Shown: piece by piece, positions 22,328 through 29,208 of the stretch
Layout of the letters: the number at the start of each line of letters is the position of its first letter
Numbering within the stretch: the first letter of the stretch is position 1
IMG/VR virus record: IMGVR_UViG_3300027736_001324
Span: 1-64,000 of that record
Reading direction: 5' to 3' (one strand)
Origin: a virus
Length of the DNA stretch: 64,000 nt
The notes under the pieces: generated by a model
The model's input: only the letters and a program-made list of their open reading frames with translations
What the model was told of the DNA's origin: nothing
Databases searched by the model: none
Program-made: the position numbers and the translations under genes

Positions 22328-22356
22328 GTGTTTCTTCCCATCCCATTGAGATATTG

Positions 22357-22364
22357 TATTTATA
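22357..22364 (-). promoter_or_regulatory. Consensus late promoter box TATAAATA
   Basis: An exact TATAAATA on the minus strand, immediately after the HNH stop codon and about 30 bases before a terminator hairpin. If active it would make an RNA of about 50 bases, or supply read-through into the LamG genes. Confidence 0.45.
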
Positions 22365-22369
22365 TTGTT

Positions 22370-23125
22370 TTACGCTTTTTTACAGTTGTCTCCGTGCCAT
22401 CTTGCGTAACCATTAACTGCTACCTGTTGATTACAATGTGGGCACAATTTCTTTTCACGCTTTGATCCCGTTAATGCTGCTATCTTCTTTGCGATTGTTT
22501 CAGGTGATTGTTTTCTTCCTATTGCTTTTTCTTTCATCTTTTGTTTAGTTTGCTCACTGTGAGTTTTATTGAACATTGGATTATTCTCACTGCGCTTTTT
22601 AACTGCCATTTTTTCTACCCATTCTGCTGAGAACGGGGAGCGTTTCTTTCCTAACTTGCTTTCTGATATTTTTTTGCGAGACTCTACTTTTTTTGCACCA
22701 TTTTTTTCTCCTAATACTGCTTCACGCTGTCTAGTATATCCTTCTTTACTACGATAAAATTTATCACCGTACATTGGATTATTTTCACCACTAAATCTTT
22801 CACTCTGTAATCTAGTATATTCTTCTTTTAGTTTTGCATATACTCTACTTGTTATTTTTGTATCGTATCGTTGTTGATTTTTATTCTCTGCTCTCATCAT
22901 TCTAAGAGCATTGAGCATCTTCCAATGTTCTTCACCGGTAGGATATATTTTTGTTAGTAACCAATGACACACAAAATGCTCTCTGGCTGTAATATAGATA
23001 AGATTAGATTCATTATCCGTTCCACCAAGACTTCTAGGCAATATGTGATGATGTTCGTAACCAGGAAGTTTTTCATGCTTACCGATCGCAACTATTTGAT
23101 TATACCATTTTTTATATTTGTTCAT
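22370..23125 (-). CDS. HNH homing endonuclease with NUMOD repeats
   Basis: 251 residues. The HNH core is near the N-terminus: YEHHHILPRSLGG (His25-27), Asn41, then H50 and H54 in REHFVCHWLL. The middle holds two or three NUMOD3-like DNA-binding motifs (NPMYGDKF, NPMFNKTHSEQTKQKMK, RKQSPETIAKKI). The C-terminus is a small Cys/His motif, C228-x2-C231-x12-H244-x3-C248. Enzymes like this cut a specific DNA site and spread their own gene between phages. The gene is free-standing, lies between the capsid gene and the fibre block, and is bracketed by two terminators sharing the motif TCCAACAAAAAAGG, suggesting insertion with its flank. A CATAAATA box lies 5 bases before the ATG. Confidence 0.85.
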   Translation of the reverse strand: MNKYKKWYNQIVAIGKHEKLPGYEHHHILPRSLGGTDNESNLIYITAREHFVCHWLLTKIYPTGEEHWKMLNALRMMRAENKNQQRYDTKITSRVYAKLKEEYTRLQSERFSGENNPMYGDKFYRSKEGYTRQREAVLGEKNGAKKVESRKKISESKLGKKRSPFSAEWVEKMAVKKRSENNPMFNKTHSEQTKQKMKEKAIGRKQSPETIAKKIAALTGSKREKKLCPHCNQQVAVNGYARWHGDNCKKA

Positions 23126-23130
23126 AATAG

Positions 23131-23138
23131 TATTTATG
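23131..23138 (-). promoter_or_regulatory. Late-type box before HNH gene
   Basis: CATAAATA on the minus strand ends 5 bases before ATG 23125. No ribosome site is present between them, so a transcript from this box would be leaderless or nearly so. Confidence 0.4.
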
Positions 23139-23182
23139 TTTGTTAATTCAATATAATATACTACTACTTAAATATATCCAAC

Positions 23183-23209
23183 AAAAAAGGGTGCCGAAGC
23201 ACCCTTTTT
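23183..23209 (-). terminator. Rho-independent terminator of the capsid operon
   Basis: A GC-rich stem of GGGTGC and GCACCC, extended by A-T pairs, closes a TTCG tetraloop on the minus strand and ends in a run of T. It begins about 30 bases past the capsid stop codon at 23239. This is the strongest terminator in the window and fits the end of the head gene transcript. Confidence 0.85.
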
Positions 23210-23238
23210 GATTTGAGTAAAGAAACTCGGTTTCGTTT

Positions 23239-24435
23239 TTATTGAAACGTAAGGTTCGAAACTGCTATTTCCCCAACATAGTCAGCCGCATTGCCAAACG
23301 AACTAGCAGTATTAGTTAGCTCGATGTAGCCATACCTTGTCATAAATGACACGACTGGTTCGAATGTTGATGGATCTAGAACAACACCACTGCTCATCAA
23401 TGGAATGTATGGGCAATAGAATGCTGCTGCATCAGTTTCGCTTGAACCTTTGTAACCAACCAATACAGGTTGTGTATCAGGTGCATAGCTGTTTACGAAT
23501 ACACGCATAGCGCCATTCAATGTACCAACGAACTTAGTGTTTGTTGGAGCTTCAAATGTACCTTCTGTTGTACGAGCAAAAGCTGAAGTAGTTGCTGATT
23601 GCAATACTGTCAATGAAGCTGGAGATACAACAGCCCAGTTACCAGCACCACGACGGGTACGTTGAGCGATCAAGTTAGCAACACGATTGATGAGAACAGC
23701 TAAAGCAGCATGTTCGTCACCAACGTATGTAGCTGTACCAGATACAGTAGCTTGGTTGTATGTGTACTCAGTTGTAGCTAGAGTAGCAAGAGACAATAGA
23801 ATTTCTTGGTCGATTTCAGCAGTAATTTCTTGTGCTAGTGCGGCCATGATTTCTGCTTCAACGTCAATCCCGTGTTGTGATTGTGCGTCTTGAGCAGCTT
23901 CGAATGTCCAACGTGCTTGTAACTTACGTGACTTAGCTTCAACGGCTTGACGCAAGATTTGCACAGAGATTTGCTTACCACCGTTGCCTTCAAGGGCAGC
24001 AGTATCGTTACCTGTGTAGTAACTAGTTGTATCAGTACCATACGGTGTACGTGAATATGCTTGAGCAATCAAGAATGGACTTAATGCTTCTTGACCAGCT
24101 GTAACACTAGTTTGAGCAGCACTGTTGTCTGTTAAATTGTTTGCATAGCGAACACGTAGAGTATGAATCTGACCAACTGGTCCTGTCATTGGTTGAACAC
24201 CAACCAATTCGTTAGCGATAACGGTTGGCATGACACGACGGATAACTGGAAGAATCACACGGTTTAATGTAGCGATGTTACCAGCAGTTGTTGTACCTGC
24301 TGAAGATTCAGCAAGTAGTTGCTTTTTGGTGTTTTCTAAGATAACACCCATAGTTGAACGGCGAGTTCCTTTTAGACCTTCTAACAGGGCTTCCTTGGTC
24401 TCGTTCCAACGGCCTTCTAATAATACTTTTGACAT
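23239..24435 (-). CDS. 23: Major capsid protein, T4 gp23 family
   Basis: 398 residues. The order in the operon (20, core genes, 21, 22, 23) and the internal sequence identify it as the T4 gp23-type major head protein: RVILPVIRRVMPTVIANELVGVQPMTGPVG and GQIHTLRVRY near residues 57-100, and a C-terminal MTRYGYIELTN segment. T4 gp23 is about 520 residues, so this is a short form, probably lacking the insertion domain. The N-terminal ~50 residues are the likely propeptide cut by the gp21 protease. AGGAGA lies 9 bases before the ATG, with the gp22 gene ending 27 bases upstream and a strong terminator after the stop. Confidence 0.95.
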   Translation of the reverse strand: MSKVLLEGRWNETKEALLEGLKGTRRSTMGVILENTKKQLLAESSAGTTTAGNIATLNRVILPVIRRVMPTVIANELVGVQPMTGPVGQIHTLRVRYANNLTDNSAAQTSVTAGQEALSPFLIAQAYSRTPYGTDTTSYYTGNDTAALEGNGGKQISVQILRQAVEAKSRKLQARWTFEAAQDAQSQHGIDVEAEIMAALAQEITAEIDQEILLSLATLATTEYTYNQATVSGTATYVGDEHAALAVLINRVANLIAQRTRRGAGNWAVVSPASLTVLQSATTSAFARTTEGTFEAPTNTKFVGTLNGAMRVFVNSYAPDTQPVLVGYKGSSETDAAAFYCPYIPLMSSGVVLDPSTFEPVVSFMTRYGYIELTNTASSFGNAADYVGEIAVSNLTFQ

Positions 24436-24462
24436 TTTATATTCTCCTAAATTATGTCTTTT

Positions 24463-25563
24463 TTATAGCCCTGCCAGGCGTTTGATATCGATAACGTTAT
24501 CACGTTGTTCCATATCTACTTCTTGTGGTTTGGCAGATTTATCACCAGTAACTTCTTGAACACTTTCACGTAGAGTGGTCTTAGTAGACTTTCTCTCTGT
24601 TCCACTGTTTAGAACTGCTGGTAGATACTTGTCGAAAGTGCTTTGCAACTTTGGTGTTTGCACACTTTCTAGTAAGTCCTTCATTATAGATCCTTTTTCT
24701 GCGTTTAATGGAGCAAGTAAATCACTCATCATTTTTTCACGCTGATTAGACTCTTTAATGATACGAACTTCACGTTCCTTTGTCTCAATCAATTTTTTAG
24801 TTTGATTGATTACGTTAGTAGATTCGGCTAATTGTTGGTCTTTCAATTGTAGAGCATTCATTAGTTTACGTGTTTCAGCTTTATCATTTAAATGAGTAAC
24901 TGAGAACTCGCTTGCAAAACTTTCAAATATTCTACGTCCAAAATTGTTCTCACGAGCAACTTTGATATCTTCCTTCAACTGTCCTAATTCACCCTTTAGA
25001 TGTGATGTTACAACGGTATTCAATCTCTTAGCAGATTCAGTCACAAAACGTGACTTCAATCTTTCAAGTTGTTGACGACCTTCAGCAACTAACTTGACCT
25101 TTGCTTCAACTACAGCTTGTTTGTCTTGTGTAAATTCTTTAATTTCACGTGCCAATGCATGAACAATAAATTGTTCTAGTTTAGCTTGACTTTCCATTTG
25201 TAGTTTACGTTCAGAGCGTAATTCTTTAATTTCTTCAGCTAGTTTAGTAACCATGAAATTATTGAATTTAACTGCGCTTTCACGCAATTGTTGTTTAGCT
25301 TGTACGCGGTCTTCGTTCATTGCTTGTCTTTCAGTTTGAAATTCTTGAATTTCTTCTGATAGACTTTCTGTAACCATTTTATCTAGGGCTTCTACCATTA
25401 CGATTCTGTCATGTTCATAACGTTGTGCGAATTCTTCACGTAATTCAACACGTACTTGCTCACGTGCCTCTTGTAACTTAGATTCCCATGCTTCGTTAAG
25501 AGCCTGGCCTACATCTTCGTTAATAAGTCCACTTTCAAGTAATGGCTTGATAGCATCAAACAT
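24463..25563 (-). CDS. 22: Prohead core scaffolding protein, gp22-like
   Basis: 366 residues, dominated by long charged helices predicted to form coiled coil (residues about 25-290, rich in E, K, Q and R with regular L/V/I spacing). The start MFDAIKPLLESGLINEDVG and the C-terminal tail (KKTTLRESVQ-like, then VIDIKRLAGL) fit the T4 gp22 family, the main internal scaffold around which the gp23 shell assembles and which gp21 later degrades. It sits between gp21 and gp23, the conserved order. AAGGGG lies about 8 bases before the ATG. Identity rests on position plus coiled-coil character, both clear. Confidence 0.9.
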   Translation of the reverse strand: MFDAIKPLLESGLINEDVGQALNEAWESKLQEAREQVRVELREEFAQRYEHDRIVMVEALDKMVTESLSEEIQEFQTERQAMNEDRVQAKQQLRESAVKFNNFMVTKLAEEIKELRSERKLQMESQAKLEQFIVHALAREIKEFTQDKQAVVEAKVKLVAEGRQQLERLKSRFVTESAKRLNTVVTSHLKGELGQLKEDIKVARENNFGRRIFESFASEFSVTHLNDKAETRKLMNALQLKDQQLAESTNVINQTKKLIETKEREVRIIKESNQREKMMSDLLAPLNAEKGSIMKDLLESVQTPKLQSTFDKYLPAVLNSGTERKSTKTTLRESVQEVTGDKSAKPQEVDMEQRDNVIDIKRLAGL

Positions 25564-25575
25564 GCTGTTTCCCCT

Positions 25576-26211
25576 TTATTTAATTTTGAGATCATTGATT
25601 AGACGAAGGACTTCGCTTTTCAAGTATTTCTCTACTTTCTTGTTGCCCTGTGCGTCTTTTGCAATATCCAACATTCTATGACCATGACGTAAATTCATCA
25701 TGCCTTCATAGATTGCTTTAGGATACGCATTAGGTGCGCTTGGTTGTGCAACAATATCCACAGTGACTATTTCAAAGTCACTTACTTTGCCGTTCATATC
25801 GTCAACGTTACCGCTGCCACGACTTGAAACGCCGAGTTTGACACCACTCTCCAACATAGTAGCAACTAGTTGCCCCATTGGAGTTGGTAATATCTTTAAC
25901 TTTCCGAACCCGTTAGCACCGTCCATCCACATGCTTGTAATCATATGTGATACACGGTCTAGGTTGATCTTTAAATCATCTGGGTGATCTACTTCACCTA
26001 ATACAGAATGACCTTCTGTAATCTGTTCGTTTAATGTTTGTACAGCGGATTCGATTTCGGAAACAGGGTAAATACGCTCGTTAGCGTTTTTTACCCCGCC
26101 CTGAATGAAGATACCTTTCATATAAAGGTTCTTCTTATCACCTTCACTTACACTTTCAACCACCATGCTTGCGCGGTCAAACGTCAAGTGCTCCTTGAGA
26201 TACAAAGCCAT
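25576..26211 (-). CDS. 21: Prohead maturation protease, gp21-like
   Basis: 211 residues, matching the size of the T4 gp21 prohead protease. It cleaves the scaffold and the capsid propeptides inside the prohead, then itself. Likely catalytic residues are His76 in GEVDHPDD, Ser129 or Ser130 in GVSSRGSG, and possibly Asp152 in TVDIVAQPSAP; the NANERIYP strand near residue 42 is also typical. The C-terminus is a basic helical tail. The stop lies 12 bases before the gp22 start. The start at 26211 has AAGGAAT about 12 bases upstream. Confidence 0.93.
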   Translation of the reverse strand: MALYLKEHLTFDRASMVVESVSEGDKKNLYMKGIFIQGGVKNANERIYPVSEIESAVQTLNEQITEGHSVLGEVDHPDDLKINLDRVSHMITSMWMDGANGFGKLKILPTPMGQLVATMLESGVKLGVSSRGSGNVDDMNGKVSDFEIVTVDIVAQPSAPNAYPKAIYEGMMNLRHGHRMLDIAKDAQGNKKVEKYLKSEVLRLINDLKIK

Positions 26212-26224
26212 TCTCTCAGATTCC

Positions 26225-27052
26225 TTATATTCTACGCTTTACTGTCTTGCGTGATTCAGCAACAGGGCTCTTAGCATTAGATCCATCATCAGCCTTTTTA
26301 GGAGCCGGAGCCTTTTCTAAGTCAGCATTGTTTTGTGCCGGAGCATTCTTCCAGTTGTTAGCGTTCTTTACACTTGTTTCACCTTTTGAGTAGAAGTTGC
26401 TAGGTCCTTTAGGACTTGTAGGAACTGTCTCACTAGCGCCACTGAACTTTACTGGACGACTGTCCATTCCAGCTTGTCCACTGTTGTTTAAACTTGTGCT
26501 TTTTGTGTTCTGACCGTTGTCACCATGAGTAACAGATACTTTCTTCAAAGTAATTGCTTCCATCATAGCTTCTTCGTCATGATCTTGTTCCATGTCATGT
26601 GTTAAATCTTCACCATCTTCTTCAGCATGGTCATCAAATTCAGCGTCAGACTCATCGTCACCCATTTCTGAGTCGCCATTACCCATGATTTCTTCAAATT
26701 CAGCCATCAATTGGTCTAATTTATCTTCAATGCTTACTAGACGATCTTCAACACCTTCATCGTCCATGTCATCGTCGGCTTCGATATCAACGATATCGTC
26801 ATCACCGTCGTCATCAAAGTCAATTTCATCTTCTTCCTCTTCGGTCATGCCTTCTTCTTCAGCACTGATTTCAGCCATCATCTCGCCTACTTGACCGCCT
26901 GGGTTCATGCCTTCATCCATTTCATCGGACATTATATCTTCATAGATTTCGCGGCTTTTTTCAACTACGATATCGTGAAATAATGCACGGGCTTGTTCTT
27001 CGTTCTCGTTGATAATCAAATCAATAAGTTGTTCAAATTTTTTGTGGTCCAT
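26225..27052 (-). CDS. Acidic prohead core protein, gp67/gp68-like
   Basis: 275 residues. An N-terminal helix (KKFEQLIDLIINENEEQARALFHDI) is followed by a very acidic stretch from about residue 42 to 175 with long runs of D and E, then a polar, basic C-terminal third ending ESRKTVKRRI. T4 gp67 has the same plan in miniature: a short helix with an ALF-type motif, then an acidic tail; it is a prohead core component processed by gp21. The location between portal and protease genes is the expected place. The length (T4 gp67 is about 80 residues) suggests fusion with, or expansion into, a gp68-like part. AGGAGA lies 9 bases upstream of the ATG. Confidence 0.7.
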   Translation of the reverse strand: MDHKKFEQLIDLIINENEEQARALFHDIVVEKSREIYEDIMSDEMDEGMNPGGQVGEMMAEISAEEEGMTEEEEDEIDFDDDGDDDIVDIEADDDMDDEGVEDRLVSIEDKLDQLMAEFEEIMGNGDSEMGDDESDAEFDDHAEEDGEDLTHDMEQDHDEEAMMEAITLKKVSVTHGDNGQNTKSTSLNNSGQAGMDSRPVKFSGASETVPTSPKGPSNFYSKGETSVKNANNWKNAPAQNNADLEKAPAPKKADDGSNAKSPVAESRKTVKRRI

Positions 27053-27105
27053 TGTTTGTTTCTCCTAAGTAATGGCTTTGTATTATATTTACACCATATC
27101 TTAAC

Positions 27106-27128
27106 AAACAGTGTTATAAGTACTGTTT
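27106..27128. other. Small inverted repeat between core genes
   Basis: AAACAGT (27106-27112) and ACTGTTT (27122-27128) form a 7-pair stem with a 9-base loop. The T run is on the plus side, where no gene needs stopping, so a terminator role is doubtful. It could be an RNA processing or pause site in the leader of the acidic core gene. Confidence 0.3.
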
Positions 27129-27147
27129 TTTTACGTTTTTAGGAGAG

Positions 27148-27375
27148 TTATACGGTTGGTGCGCCTGCTTCGGGCTTAACACCATATTGTTCGTGTACTT
27201 TTTTGATATACTTTGCTTTTTCAAAATTACGAACATCTAACATTTTTCTAAGTTTGCGTATCTGTCTTAATGTTAGTTTTGTCTTACGACTTTCTTTCCA
27301 CTTTGGTTTGCTGTTGTCCGCTTCGGTATCTTGGTAGCCTTCTACGGCGGGATTAAACATTTCAAAGAGTTTCAT
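27148..27375 (-). CDS. Small basic conserved protein beside the portal gene
   Basis: 75 residues. It begins MKLFEMFNPAVEG and contains a basic helical core with TLRQIRKLRKMLDVRN and a YIKKVHEQYG helix. Similar small basic proteins are found next to portal or core genes in aquatic T4-like phages; their function is not known to me. Its place between gp20 and the gp67-like gene suggests a prohead core or portal-assembly role (inference). A GATAAATA box lies 7 bases before the ATG. No Shine-Dalgarno sequence is evident. Confidence 0.75.
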   Translation of the reverse strand: MKLFEMFNPAVEGYQDTEADNSKPKWKESRKTKLTLRQIRKLRKMLDVRNFEKAKYIKKVHEQYGVKPEAGAPTV

Positions 27376-27382
27376 AGATATG

Positions 27383-27390
27383 TATTTATC
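27383..27390 (-). promoter_or_regulatory. Late-type box between portal and 75-residue gene
   Basis: GATAAATA on the minus strand directly abuts the portal stop codon and ends 7 bases before ATG 27375. It would start a separate transcript for the core, protease, scaffold and capsid genes. Confidence 0.5.
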
Positions 27391-29187
27391 TTACATTGCA
27401 TTACCGGTCGGTGCTGGCATTCCACCCGGAGTGTTTCCAGCATCAGTAACTGGACCTGCTACTTCTGGACCACCTGCTTCGCCTTCTTCTGGTTGATTTT
27501 CAATACTATCAGCAGTTTCCATGTCAGCATCTATGTCGCCGGCGCTAACGCCAATATTACGTAAATCACTACTTGATGGTTCAACATCAGTGTCTTTGCC
27601 GTTTTCTTCACGCCACATCTTCTCATTCTTATTGATTTCTTCTTCACTTAATCCCAAGAATCTTTCCAAAGCAAAACGTTTACTCATATAAGGAAACGCT
27701 TCCATTGCTTGAAATGTAGCAACTCTAGCTGTATCTAATTCACTTTGACGATAAGCAGCAAAGTTTTGTGGAGGATTAAACTCTAGTGTAAACAATCCAC
27801 TATCAATGTTAAACCCTCTCCAACGCAAGAATAACTTGAATTCTTCATCTAGCTTATGACTCAAATACTTCTGTAAACGTTCGCAATATTGATTGAAACG
27901 AAACTCTTGTATCATTGCTGTACCAACACGGCCATCACTTAATGGAGTGGTATTATCATCAGGACCAGTGGGTAAATATGAACTTGGGACACGTAAACCA
28001 CGTGCTAATCTATTGTTAAAGTACTTCAAGTCATCAATTTCACCAAGATTTTGTCCGCCGGGCAATACTTCAACACTACTTCCGCGCCCATCAGCAGTGA
28101 CTGGGAAGAAGTAATCTTCGTTCATACTCAATGGATTGTATGTAGCGTCAACGATTGCGGAACCACCATGAACTGATGGAATACGTCTTTGGTGAATCTC
28201 ATTCTTAATACGTTCAACGAAAGCCATAGCTAAGTGACTTGGCATGTTACCAACGTCAATCTTAAACATTCTACGTTCTGGAGCACGTTGTACACGATAG
28301 ATAAGAACCGCATCTTCTAATAATTCTTTCTGCTTGTAAACTTTGAAAATGTTTTCTAAGATACTTTGTCCAAAAGGCCAAAAACGATCTAGTCCTTCAG
28401 TTAAACTCAAGTGAACAATGTGTTTAGCATCAATTGCTGATTCACTTTGTCCTAATGTAAAACGACTACCAGTAGTGTTGTAGGGCATACTTGGAACAGT
28501 ATATCCACCGCCGCCTCCGCCACCAGAGCCGCCGCCTGTACCACCTAACCCAGTTGCTGGATTAGCAGCAAAGTCTGAATTAGTTTTTTGTGCTACGGTA
28601 AGATTCTGTAAGTTAATGTTAATGTCTTTGATGACATATTGTTCTGGCTTCTTGCCTTCACTTTCGTTAACAATAACTTTAATAACTTTAGTATTATCAA
28701 TCCAGTATAGTTTAAAGTTTTCTGGATCACGAACAAAAACTTGATCTCCATACTTGATAGTATTACGGAAAATTTTAAATGTTCTTGTTCCAAATTCGTT
28801 TAGTTTACACCATTGTTGTAATTGTGTCTTAAGCAATTCTACCTCATGAGGGGTTGGATCCTCAGTAAATGCTAAGTTAAATGGGGTATCGTTATGTTCG
28901 TTTTTCTGTGTGCTGAATTCGCTAATGATATCTAAACATGCGTTAATTTCAGCATCAACGTCCATCATTTCATATTGATTATATCGTTCAATACGATTTG
29001 GGTGACCAGTATAGACTTCTGGAAGTCTAGACATATAGTTTTTATAACCCATCTCATGGTTATTCCAGCCACCAGTTGATGAAGCGTTTTGTCCAGGACT
29101 GCCGTTCCATGCACCGGTATTGCTATTTCCGCCGCCAATTGGACTAGAGATACCACTTTTATTTGTAAAACGTTTTTTATAGGTCAT
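27391..29187 (-). CDS. 20: Portal vertex protein, T4 gp20 family
   Basis: 598 residues. Family signatures are plain: RYNQYEMMDVDAEINACLDI near residue 69, GTRTFKIFRNTIKYGDQVF near 134, the RAPERRMFKIDVGNMP helix-strand near 305, EVLPGGQNLGEIDDLKYF and RVPSSYLP near 370-400. The protein forms the ring at the head vertex through which DNA is packaged and the tail is attached. Size is close to the T4 protein. An unusual glycine run (about residues 210-229, GGGSGGGGGGG) interrupts the loop before YTVPSMPYN. The acidic and proline-rich C-terminus is probably disordered. A CTAAATA box lies 12 bases before the start. Confidence 0.95.
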   Translation of the reverse strand: MTYKKRFTNKSGISSPIGGGNSNTGAWNGSPGQNASSTGGWNNHEMGYKNYMSRLPEVYTGHPNRIERYNQYEMMDVDAEINACLDIISEFSTQKNEHNDTPFNLAFTEDPTPHEVELLKTQLQQWCKLNEFGTRTFKIFRNTIKYGDQVFVRDPENFKLYWIDNTKVIKVIVNESEGKKPEQYVIKDININLQNLTVAQKTNSDFAANPATGLGGTGGGSGGGGGGGYTVPSMPYNTTGSRFTLGQSESAIDAKHIVHLSLTEGLDRFWPFGQSILENIFKVYKQKELLEDAVLIYRVQRAPERRMFKIDVGNMPSHLAMAFVERIKNEIHQRRIPSVHGGSAIVDATYNPLSMNEDYFFPVTADGRGSSVEVLPGGQNLGEIDDLKYFNNRLARGLRVPSSYLPTGPDDNTTPLSDGRVGTAMIQEFRFNQYCERLQKYLSHKLDEEFKLFLRWRGFNIDSGLFTLEFNPPQNFAAYRQSELDTARVATFQAMEAFPYMSKRFALERFLGLSEEEINKNEKMWREENGKDTDVEPSSSDLRNIGVSAGDIDADMETADSIENQPEEGEAGGPEVAGPVTDAGNTPGGMPAPTGNAM

Positions 29188-29198
29188 AATATTATCTA

Positions 29199-29206
29199 GT
29201 ATTTAG
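29199..29206 (-). promoter_or_regulatory. Late-type box before portal gene
   Basis: CTAAATA on the minus strand, 12 bases before ATG 29187 and just after the tape measure stop codon. It deviates from consensus at the first positions. It would let the head operon be transcribed independently of the tape measure gene. Confidence 0.4.
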
Positions 29207-29208
29207 TG

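Noticed and set aside
22274-22346. Upstream start (ATG 22346) for the six-module LamG gene
   Set aside because: It would translate through a terminator hairpin, and the 24 added residues do not resemble the N-termini of the sister proteins, unlike MSITLSDG at 22274.
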